From Ligula intestinalis (taxonomy: Eukaryota > Platyhelminthes > Cestoda > Diphyllobothriidea > Diphyllobothriidae): 64,000 nt of DNA. Shown here in pieces: positions 56,096 through 64,000 of this stretch. Within the stretch, counting starts at the first letter, position 1, and every line of letters starts with the position of its first letter. A program made the translations under genes and the position numbers. The stretch covers positions 72,310,707 through 72,374,706 of the forward strand of contig JAYGXS010000001.1 of assembly GCA_036362985.1 (NCBI GenBank), in the 5' to 3' direction. Below the pieces are notes generated by a model. That model was not told where the DNA came from, ran no database searches, and worked only from the letters and a program-made list of their open reading frames with translations.

Positions 56096-57995
56096 CCCCT
56101 GCCATACCTGTATTAACGTCGCCTGACAGCATAGAACCGGATTCGCTAGCCGTATAACTACTGTGTCGGCTATTGCGTGCACCCTTTGGCTTAGGCACCT
56201 AGAGAAGCTGGCTGGTGTCCGGTAAGCAGCCTAAAGCCTTCGTTGGGATCGACTGGGTGATTAGTATTGAATCGGTGTTCGAGAATAGAACTCGAAATCG
56301 ATCTGGTTTTACCTTTACCCAGGCAGGCGTCTCGTTGAACGACCAACGTATCCCGCTCCGCAGGAGCGCGTGATAGAGAGAGAGAGTACGTGTTTTTTTC
56401 TCATCTACAGTGTTTGGATGCGTAACTTTGTGCTGTAAGGTAAAGCCTCAGATGGCTACTTTGTTGCGTACGTTGGCAGGGTGTAGGCGGATTCCTGGGC
56501 GGAGCAATTGCAGCACGAGCTCTGTGTGCGTGTGCGCATCACAGTGTGCTCTCATATAAGTGGTTTTGTGCGCGAGCGAACACACACACACGTAAATACA
56601 CATCTATATTTCATTCACCGGTTCGTCCTTCAGGTGCAAGGGATCGGATAGCACTCCCCTCGCAACGTCATCCCTCATCAGGCCTCATCGACCTTGATCG
56701 GGTCGGCCCACGGTGTGAGCGGGGAGGCAGGTAAAAGTTGAGGTCTGAAGCGAAGACCAGGAAGATGTAGCTGTTGAGGCGCACGCTGCCTCCGCGGGCT
56801 TCGTACACAAGACGCACACACACACGCACACTTACCCAGAACACACGCAAAGGAGTAGTGTGCTGGCTGACATGCGTTCGCATACACACACAACCACGCA
56901 CACAACCACACCCACGCCACTTATACGAACTTATCCTTTTGTTACATTAGCCTTATCGTTTGCCAAGGGCAGTTTCGCTGCTCCCTCTCTCTATCGCCAG
57001 CTCAAAGAGAGTCTGATAGGTGTGCTGGCGTGTAGTTGATGCTCTCTCTCTCTCTCGCTCCTACTGTTTTTTACCGAAAATCCTACAGGCACCCAAGTTG
57101 CATCCGCTTCGTGCATGCGCACGTACGCACACTCGCGCGCGTGCTTGTACGTTATAGCTAATGTTTGAGTGCTGCGCCACTGGGTGCAGCAGCGCTATTG
57201 GTCACTGGAACTGCACATAATGACTTTGTGTGCGTGCGCGCAGGTGGACTCTTGATGGGTTGGACGCTGTGACCATTCCACTTACAGGCGCGTGGAGAAC
57301 TCCGACCTAAGGTGAGACCTAGTGTGTTTTGGTCATCTCCACTTGTTTTGATCTATCAATCAATGCGGTAGGCTTTCGCGCGGGGCGGGGCGGGGGCGTG
57401 CAGATGGCCAGGTCCTGCTCCCCCCCCCGCTCCCCCATTTGGTCGCACAGACGCCTCAGGGTGCACAATGTCTCGGACACGGGGTGTCTGTTATCCTACT
57501 ACTGGCTGCAGGCGGTTAGTGAGGTTGCTGTTTGTGGCTAGTGCTGCGGATGTGCGGGGTCTAGCCTGTAAGCTATCGAGTCGTTAGTGCACTTGGAAGA
57601 CAGAAAATCGATAATAACCAGAGGGTCTTAGTGTCTGTATGTTTTCTCGCCTCATGATTCATTTTGACTGCTTTGCATCGCTTCGGCTTGTGGATTCATT
57701 GTTCATAAAAGCAGCCGATTCCTTAACTTCTATAACAGCGGTCCTTCTTACCTTTTATGTTAACTGTCCTCGCTCCGATTGGAGTTCTGAAACCCCTGCA
57801 TGCACGGGTCTCTGGGAAACGCAAGTAACTTCATCAGACACGAAATCTACCTTCTACTGGCAATGTATCCTAGTATAGGAGATAATTTTGGCATAATTTG
57901 TCTTATTCACACTCATTTACCAGATGAAGTAGTGTGCAGGTTTTCATAAAATCTACATCACAGGGTGAGTGGTGTACACTAGTTAAGTTTGGCCC
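56096..57995. other. No gene recognised; CA/GT-rich
   Basis: Many short CA/GT and GA/CT tracts (56374-56386, 56580-56592, 56815-56900, 57041-57057) and C-runs near 57420. Overlapping frames on the minus strand at 56668-56920 come from the CA-rich DNA and are not called. Confidence 0.5.
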
Positions 57996-57999
57996 CAAA

Positions 58000-58650
58000 A
58001 GCGAGGCAATAAGGGATGATAAGCTACCGGAAATATGTGGTGGCAACAGATAATCACTGTTATTTCACGCAAAAGTTCGGAACGTAGATCGATATTCTAG
58101 CGGAAGTAACCTGAAGTGAATTTTATGACTTCCGGGTCATTGTTTTAAACATTGATAGCAGTAACCTGCCCTTCGAGCAAATTTACCACGTTTCAGCGGC
58201 TACTGACTCTGTCCATATCTCTCCACAATTTTTTTTCATTTGCAGTCACGTTTTTAGCCCTAAAGTCTTTTAAGGTCGGCACTGACGCATTTGGTATGCC
58301 ACATCTGGTAAATCGTAGCGATTTTTATTTCACACTCGTCAGTCGCACAATTGTCAGGGCTTGGACTGTAAAGCATGGCCGATAAAGCGATAAGAAATGA
58401 TAAGCTATCGGAAATGTGTTGTCGCAACAGATAATCACTGTTATTTCATGAAAAAGTTCGGAATATGATCGATATTTTGGCGGAAGTGAGCTGAAAGCTA
58501 ATTTTATAAATTCCGGGTTATTGGTTTAAATTTTACATCTGTAACCTGCACTTTAAGCAACTACACTATATTCCAGGTGCTACTGGCTGTCTCCATATCC
58601 GTTCACGTTTTTAGCCCTAAAGTATTTTAAGGCAGGCAGGACGCATGACT
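58000..58650 (+). repeat. 381-bp tandem repeat, about 1.7 copies
   Basis: The first unit (AAGCTACCGGAAATATGTGG at 58021) and the second (AAGCTATCGGAAATGTGTTG at 58402) are 381 bp apart. They share CAACAGATAATCACTGTTAT, AAAAGTTCGGAA, CGTTTTTAGCCCTAAAGT and other blocks. A diverged partial copy is at 60133-60245. No coding content was found. Confidence 0.8.
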
Positions 58651-60132
58651 TTTTTATAGATCACTTTATTCGTCCAATAGGATTACAAGACCAGAATATC
58701 AGCTGATCACGGCAAATCCGAATGAAGGCCTAAGTATCTAACTATTGCTTTTATCCTCCCCGGAAAAAGAAGGAGATGGGACAATGCCTGATACCACGTT
58801 ATACTTTGGCATACGATTCAAAAAATTCTCGGTTTCATCGTCAGAGCGTACTGTCCATTCTCCTGCCGGCGTCGAATGAATATGTCTTACTACAAACCTC
58901 GTGTTATAACCGTGCCTGATGCCCGCGCATCGATCGCTTGCTGGTGGCTGTTTGAATTGTTCTCGCCCTCGCGGGCGCGTTGCTTTCTGTGATCTGCAAA
59001 AGCAACTCACTGACTTAAAAAAATCAATACCGCTTGTTTTAAGTAATATGTGTGAGCATTTCGCTGGGATGGTACTGCCTGACCACAGGTTGCTTGGACT
59101 TCGACTGCAGCCGCTCATAGGGGGGCCTAGTGTCGTGCAACTTCAAGTAAAAAATCCATGCGTAGGGTAGACATCGATTGTTGTTCCAGACTATCTACCT
59201 GTTCAAATATACCATACCTTTTGCTTTATAGGGGGTTTTTGCGACCACTCGGAAGCATCATGTGTCTGGCTCTAGAGGTGATTTCATAACCTTCTAGTAA
59301 ACCCTATGCTGCAGTAACCATTGGAACAGTTCTGGCTAAGGACTCTTTTAATTGTAATCTTTCTAAATGACAGACTATGAGAAGCAGGCTAATTTCACAC
59401 AACATGAATACATAAGACGTCGACCTGTCGATCCTAAGCTGTTTGTTTTTTCGTTGGGCTCCACACGATACGATTCCCATTTGTGGACGCCAAACAAGCT
59501 TGCCTTAGAAAATACCTTATTGCAACCAAAAAACTTGAATAAGTCGTAGTTTTGCCTGTAGAATATCTTAAGTGGAAACTTCTGGGAAATGGGAAAAGTT
59601 GTACAGTCAAAAATGTGATTCACCACCATGAGTCAACTTCTAGTCAACGAATGTTTGTGTGACCCTACTAACTCGGCAATGAATGCTTACCATAACGAAC
59701 ACAATTAATAACTTAAGTTATCTTGTAAGTCGGTCTGTAATACGGTTTAATTCAGTACTAAAAACATTAAAGCGCCTAATGTGAGGTTGCGAAGCTAGTG
59801 ATACGACCCTGTCGACGTCACATGTTTTTGATCATGGAAGTCTCCCAATTTCCTATATTCTGCCATTGGGCATATTCCTATTGTCAAAATTAGAAACTAT
59901 CCCAATATCGCCTATTTCACTGATTTTGCTCAATTTTAGAGCTCCTATGTTTCAGCATGTACACATAAGGAGTTCTAATTCAACTGATGATGAACTGGCT
60001 TTGCGAGGTACAGTAAGCTGTTATTTACTAAAACCACAGCAATGGTGCATATTGCTGCCCATTTGGTAACTCTGTACTAGCTCACCGTCTTTGTTCATAT
60101 GGTCTGGGCTGTGCAGCCAGAGTTTCCCTAGA
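58651..60132. other. No gene recognised
   Basis: Contains a 126-codon minus-strand frame (58738-59118) without recognised motifs. No other feature is supported. Confidence 0.45.
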
Positions 60133-60245
60133 GTCCTCTGCACTGACGCATTTAGTATTTCCTATCTGGTAAATCGAATCGATGCTATTTCAGGCTCGTC
60201 GGTCGCACGAATGTCAGGGTTCGGACTGTAAAGGATGGCCGGTTT
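60133..60245 (+). repeat. Partial third copy of the 381-bp repeat
   Basis: CTGACGCATTTAGTATTTCC, TCTGGTAAATCG, CTCGTCGGTCGCACGAATGT and GGACTGTAAAGGATGGCCG match 58275-58383. About 1.5 kb separates it from the tandem pair. Confidence 0.7.
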
Positions 60246-60734
60246 TAAACATTTATTATTTATTTATCATGTTGAAGCAAGGCAGTCCCCTTTTTCTTTG
60301 CTGGCGGTGCTTCTTGATTTATGTCTTCTACTGTCTTCCCTTAATGAACTGCGTTTACCTTCCGTTTCCCCACCGTGACGTCAGTTTCTTATCTTGTAAA
60401 AAGGGTTTCCTACGCAAATAACGCGTGTACGTATGCATCCTCAAAGTTAGTAGCACTTGAATTAAATAATATTCCTCAATTCTGCCATCCTTTCAGATTA
60501 CATGAGCAATCCACTAAATAGAGGAAATAAGTCGCCATTAATCACCAGTAAATAAAAATTTATATTTGCTTGGAGAAGACAGTGGAAAATTGGGACGCAC
60601 ACAACCAGAAGGCGGCATTTCTAGGAGCCGGCTGATCGCACTGTTCAAGTGACGCTGTCTGTGAGATCTCTGATTTCCAACTTCAGAAATTTGAAACATC
60701 GTTTCCCAGGTACAAATTTGAAGACAGTGTATGT

Positions 60735-60782
60735 AGCAGAATTTAATGGCACCATAGATTTCGCGAGCGCTCATCAGCCACT
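60735..60782 (-). ncRNA. Hammerhead ribozyme motif, PLE-B left copy
   Basis: On the minus strand: stem I AGUGG (60782-60778) with CUGCU (60739-60735), core CUGAUGA (60777-60771), stem II GCG-CU-CGC with the canonical G-C closing pair, GAA, and stem III AUCUAUGG...CCAUUAAAU with one bulge and one C-A mismatch. Compared with 63915-63962, stem I has C-G changed to U-G, which keeps pairing. Confidence 0.75.
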
Positions 60783-61002
60783 TCCACTCGCTGCATAAAC
60801 AGAATAACGAATGATAAATTACAGAATTGAATTCATACATAAAAATCGATCAAAAACATCAAGGTCACTTGAGTTAGCCAAGGGGCAATCAATAAAGTAG
60901 GAATTCAAACATTGTGGGCAGCAAAAACGCAGTAAAAACGTCTAAGGCAAAAACATCTAAGGCAAAAAGGTGGGAAGGGGGTGGGTAAACAGGGAGCCGG
61001 TG

Positions 61003-61476
61003 CTACCACGGCAGGGTTAGGTTAACCACATGCTCCAGTTGTTTACATAGGTCAGGTTTAAACCGTCTTATGTATGCTGCCTCCAGGTAGCGTAAGATAC
61101 GAGTTGTTCGTGCCCGAACAAGTACTCGGAAGGATGTTTTAGGGTCAACATAATAACCCTTATCCAATAGGTGTTCAGTGATAGAAGAACGGGGAGTCCT
61201 ATTCTCCTGTCTTAATAACCAATTCGGCAAGTGCTCTTTTGCTCTGGCTGCCAATTGCCGTTGTGTTCGTCCTATGTACTTGCATCCGCAAGTGCATGTA
61301 AATTGGTAAACAACATTAGAAGTGGCGTACAACGACAAGGCATCCTTCGCAGTTGGAATCGGAAGGGTCTTCACCGAGTTGCAAAATACAAGCTCAGCTG
61401 CAAAATAGGTCCTTTCAATGGCATTGCGTAAACGTCTCATGATGGTGTTTAATATGTTGTCTCTCTTAAATGGCAA
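61003..61476 (-). CDS. PLE-B GIY-YIG endonuclease domain
   Basis: A 157-residue open frame. VVYQFTCTCGCKYIGRTQRQ (55-74) holds the GIY-YIG-type motif and the Cys pairs. RAKEH (78-82), SSITEHLLDKGYYVD (97-111) and the likely catalytic Glu in YLEAAYIRRFKP (Glu132) follow, and the frame ends at VNLTLPW. It is the target-nicking nuclease of the element. Upstream, in the same frame, lies a stop (61492-61494), then PFHFIEK-type linker sequence, so the first Met is not a true start. All recognised nuclease positions look intact. Confidence 0.85.
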   Translation of the reverse strand: MPFKRDNILNTIMRRLRNAIERTYFAAELVFCNSVKTLPIPTAKDALSLYATSNVVYQFTCTCGCKYIGRTQRQLAARAKEHLPNWLLRQENRTPRSSITEHLLDKGYYVDPKTSFRVLVRARTTRILRYLEAAYIRRFKPDLCKQLEHVVNLTLPW

Positions 61477-61610
61477 GGAAATGAAAACAGTCTATTTCGG
61501 AGCTGATTGTTCTATAACCTTTTGCCGTAAGGGTTTGCTATTCTTTTCAATAAAGTGAGCTGGATAACCACGCTTGAGAAGAGTTTCCTTGAGGCTGGCA
61601 ATTTCTGCAT

Positions 61611-62630
61611 TCAGTGTATCCATTGAGCAGATTTGCTTGTCCTCTGGAAGAGGGTGCAAACTAAGTTACGTTTCCATTGTAAGGGGACAAAACTTAGATA
61701 ATGCAAATACTGCCCTCTCCATGTATTCTTATGGAAAACTCTTCGCGTTATAGAGCCATCTTTCTGCCTAGTCATGTGAACGTCTAAGAAAGAAAACTGG
61801 TTTCCACGTTCCACTTCCATCGTAAATTTCATTTTTGGATGTAAACTGTTCATTGTTAACAGTAGTTTCTTAGCTTCCTTTATGTTTTTAACAATTGCAA
61901 AGATGTCATCCACATATCTTCTATAGAGTGTTGTACTTTTCAATGTGGAAGTTAGTTTTTCTTCGAGGTGACCCATAAATATATCTGCAAAGGTAGGACC
62001 GAGAGGACTACCCATTGCCACTCCGTCAACTTGTCTATACAGTTGGCCATTAAATAGGAATTGAACATTCTTTGTACATAATTTTAATGACTCTCGTAAT
62101 ATGTCAGGGGGCAGGCGAGTTTCAGAAGCATATGCACAAATGATATCAATTGTTTCATCCAGGGGCACGTTGGTAAATAGTGACTCGACGTCCAAAGATA
62201 TCATATATCTGCCTGCAATATTTTGATGACTAATTTCATCGACAAATTGGAAACTGTCTCTCAGCGTATACGTAGAGAATCGATTGCGAATTGGTTCTAG
62301 TTCTTTTACCAGCCAACGCGCTAGTCTGTGAAATGGTGAATTGGACATGGAAATGATAGGTCGTAAAGGGATATCCTTTGTGTGACTTTTAGTTAATCCG
62401 TATAGTCGCGAAATATAGGAACCTTTTGGTTTTAAATATAGTACTGTTTTGGTGTCTAACAAATTATTATCCATCAAAAGCTTGATGGTCTTCCAGGCGG
62501 ACCCTTCAAATGCCTTGGTTTCCTCTTTTCCTTGTGATTCTAGACGAAATTTGCTAGAATCATTTAGGATATTTTCCATTTTCTTTACATGATCCTTGCG
62601 ATTGAGGATGGCAACACCATTCCCTTTGTC
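61611..62630 (-). CDS. PLE-B reverse transcriptase
   Basis: The frame opens upstream of the first Met with TVISKPDKGNGVAILNRKDH, the PLE RT1 block. It continues through LYGLTKSHTKDIPLRPIIS (59-77 from Met 62579, equivalent to YGLPKIHK...LRPI), MISLDVESLFTNVP (126-139, Asp130), GVAMGSPLGPTFADIFMG (186-203), YVDDIF (222-227, both Asp intact) and FSFLDVHMTRQ. It ends at SAQWIH-stop because a one-base shift near 61630 moves the linker (CSMDTLNAEIASLKETLLKR) to another frame. Catalytic residues are intact. Confidence 0.85.
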   Translation of the reverse strand, partial: DKGNGVAILNRKDHVKKMENILNDSSKFRLESQGKEETKAFEGSAWKTIKLLMDNNLLDTKTVLYLKPKGSYISRLYGLTKSHTKDIPLRPIISMSNSPFHRLARWLVKELEPIRNRFSTYTLRDSFQFVDEISHQNIAGRYMISLDVESLFTNVPLDETIDIICAYASETRLPPDILRESLKLCTKNVQFLFNGQLYRQVDGVAMGSPLGPTFADIFMGHLEEKLTSTLKSTTLYRRYVDDIFAIVKNIKEAKKLLLTMNSLHPKMKFTMEVERGNQFSFLDVHMTRQKDGSITRRVFHKNTWRGQYLHYLSFVPLQWKRNLVCTLFQRTSKSAQWIH

Positions 62631-62634
62631 AGGT

Positions 62635-63093
62635 TTAGAAATTACTGTCTTTGTGGTGTTTCAGAGCAGATAGAGCAATTAGATGTTCCTTGGTTATTGG
62701 TGAGCGTTGTGTTATTGGCGCTCGACGATATTGGTAAGCAATATCAACAAATTTAGCTTTTAGCCAACCCAATTCGTCTTTGGATCTTGGTTTTAGGTCA
62801 GTGAGTTGGGAGTTAAGGTCCTCGAATTGTGCTTCCACTTCAACTGCATTAATTCGTTTGGGTGAAACGCGAAAATCAAGTCCCAAAGAAAGTGCCTCTG
62901 TTTGAAGTTTGTTAAGTTTAATATCAGATGGATTCAAAATAAGTTCATCTGTGTTTGAGGGGAAAATGTCTTCTGTAGGTTTCTTACAAAGTGATTTCAT
63001 TAACTTAAGACGGTATGATTCTCTAGTCTTATTTTTTATGATGTAAGCACAGTCTAAAATAGAATACTCGATGCAGTTGTTAGATGACAACAA
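62635..63093 (-). CDS. PLE-B N-terminal domain
   Basis: A 152-residue frame: NKTRESYRLKLMKSLCKKP, NPSDIKLNKLQTEALSLGLD, FRVSPKRINAVEVEAQFEDL, DELGWLKAKFVDIAYQYRRA, then KEHLIALSALKHHKD before the stop. This is the conserved N-terminal region of Penelope-type polyproteins (L...Q...LSLGL.F). A frameshift at about 62640 separates it from RT. The first 25 residues extend past the inverted-repeat boundary (63048) into the spacer, so the native start is not defined. Confidence 0.75.
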   Translation of the reverse strand: MLSSNNCIEYSILDCAYIIKNKTRESYRLKLMKSLCKKPTEDIFPSNTDELILNPSDIKLNKLQTEALSLGLDFRVSPKRINAVEVEAQFEDLNSQLTDLKPRSKDELGWLKAKFVDIAYQYRRAPITQRSPITKEHLIALSALKHHKDSNF

Positions 63094-63166
63094 ATCTCGC
63101 TTGCATCAGACGAACCATATTCTGGACAAGATAAGTTTCTACTGCTGGTCTATATTTTTGAAACAT
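63049..63166. other. Spacer of the inverted PLE-B pair
   Basis: 118 bp between the GCTTAC matches at 63043-63048 (minus) and 63167-63172 (plus). It is not shared between the arms and may be the remaining 5' parts or host DNA. Confidence 0.6.
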
Positions 63167-64000
63167 GCTTACATCCTAAAAAATAAGACTGGAGAATCAT
63201 ACCGTCTTAAGTTAATTAAATCACTTTGTAAGAAACCTACAGAAGACATTTTCCCCTCAAACACAGATGAACTTATTTTGAATCCATCTGATATTAAACT
63301 TAACAAACTTCAAACAGAGGCACTTTCTTTGGGACTTGATTTTCGCGTTCCACCCAAACGAATTAATGCAGTTGAAGTGGAAGCACAATTCGAGGACCTT
63401 AACTCCCAACTCACTGACCTAAAACCAAGATCCAAAGACGAATTGGGTTGGCTAAAAGCTAAATTTGTTGATATTGATTACCAATATCGTCGAGCGCCAA
63501 TAACACAAAGCTCACCAATAACCAAGGAATATCTAATTGCTCTATCTGTTCTGAAACGCCACAAAAAAATAGTACTTGTTCGGGCATGAACAACTCGTAT
63601 CTTACGCTACCTGGAGGCAGCATACATAAGACGGTTTAAACCTGACCTATGTAAACAACTGGAGCATGTGGTGAACCTAACCCTGCCGTGGTAGCACCGG
63701 CTCCCTGTTTACCCACCCCCTTCCCACCTTTTTGCCTTAGATGTTTTTGCCTTAGACGTTTTTACTGCGTTTTTGCTGCCCACAATGTTTGAATTCCTAC
63801 TTTATTGATTGCCCCTTGGCTAACTCAAGTGACCTTGATGTTTTTGATCGATTTTTATGTATGAATTCAATTCTGTAATTTATCATTCGTTATTCTGTTT
63901 ATGCAGCGAGTGGAAGCGGCTGATGAGCGCTCGCGAAATTTATGGTGCCATTAAATTCTGCTACATACGCTGTCTTCAAATTTCTGATTTCCATCTACTG
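63167..64000 (+). mobile_element. PLE-B deletion derivative, right arm
   Basis: Plus-strand copy: the N-terminal domain (RLKLIKSLCKKPTED ... LSVLKRHKK) is joined at about 63571-63574 directly to the endonuclease C-terminus (RTTRILRYLEAAYIRRFKP, then VNLTLPW-stop near 63693). The RT and most of GIY-YIG are deleted. AGTA is present at both parental breakpoints, so the junction shows microhomology. The 3' region is the same as in the left copy up to about 63983 and ends in the best hammerhead motif. The copy may continue past the window. Confidence 0.85.
63915..63962 (+). ncRNA. Hammerhead ribozyme motif, PLE-B right copy (best)
   Basis: Stem I is AGCGG (63915-63919) with CUGCU (63958-63962), one G-U. 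The core CUGAUGA is at 63920-63926. Stem II is GCG-CU-CGC (63927-63934), with the required G-C closing pair. GAA is at 63935-63937. Stem III is AUUUAUGG (63938-63945) with CCAUUAAAU (63948-63956), one bulged U and a 2-base loop. U63957 lies at the cleavage position (AUU; natural hammerheads usually have C or A there). All core positions match the hammerhead consensus. Confidence 0.8.

Larger units (their letters stand above)
60660..63048 (-). mobile_element. Penelope-like element PLE-B, nearly complete
   Basis: In order on the minus strand: N-terminal domain (63093-62635), RT (62630-61611), linker, GIY-YIG endonuclease (61476-61003) and a ~350 bp 3' region ending in a hammerhead motif. It is interrupted by two frameshifts and one stop (TAG at 61492-61494). 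Its 5' part faces a second, internally deleted copy in the opposite direction starting at 63167. Both tails are outward. Confidence 0.85.

Noticed and set aside
56668..56920. Cys/Ala-rich minus-strand frames
   Set aside because: They are translations of CA-rich simple sequence.

Overview
This window looks like a repeat-dense intergenic stretch of a metazoan nuclear genome, most likely a flatworm and possibly a tapeworm. That guess rests on the mix of repeats: several Penelope-like elements (PLEs) with GIY-YIG endonucleases, RTE-like LINEs, tRNA-derived SINEs, a pogo-like DDE transposase, a Helitron helicase remnant and decayed TTAGGG-type repeats. The species call is inference. No multi-exon host gene could be supported, and almost every recognisable protein is a piece of a mobile element. 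A run of 10 Ns at 29429-29438 marks an assembly gap.

Layout: 0.1-0.65 kb holds three copies of a tRNA-derived SINE (SINE-A), two of them head to head. At 1.96-2.23 kb is a BED zinc finger of hAT type (minus). From 4.2 to 6.95 kb runs a decayed LINE (minus; endonuclease, reverse transcriptase, C-terminus) split by a ~460 bp insertion, and a second LINE remnant lies at 7.5-8.96 kb. PLE-A (10.0-11.86 kb, plus) is 5'-truncated but well preserved. A dimeric MITE is at 13.06-13.25 kb, and more SINE copies lie at 13.9-16.9 kb. PLE-A-related endonuclease pieces are at 17.4-18.1 kb and 38.4-38.9 kb. A Helitron helicase tail is at 19.7-20.3 kb. An inverted pair of PLE-B-like tails is at 23.86-24.85 kb and a decayed PLE-C at 27.25-28.67 kb. 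From 29 to 38 kb almost nothing is recognisable. A telomere-like array is at 43.07-43.30 kb, a pogo-like pseudogene at 45.4-46.1 kb with the second dimeric MITE next to it, another PLE RT remnant at 47.87-48.37 kb, a tRNA-like repeat cluster at 52.4-52.8 kb and a 381-bp tandem repeat at 58.0-58.65 kb. The last 3.3 kb is a large head-to-head inverted pair of PLE-B copies, one nearly complete and one internally deleted.

The most interesting signal is RNA structure rather than protein. The outer ends of all four PLE-B tails fold as hammerhead ribozymes: three stems around CUGAUGA and GAAA, with changes between copies that preserve pairing. Separately, the 3' body of SINE-A carries a hammerhead-like motif in about ten dispersed copies, again with pairing-preserving changes and variation at the one core position that is free in hammerheads. 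A tRNA-type promoter plus a hammerhead-like tail recalls the schistosome Sm-alpha repeats. It raises the possibility of a ribozyme-bearing SINE family living alongside ribozyme-bearing Penelope elements.
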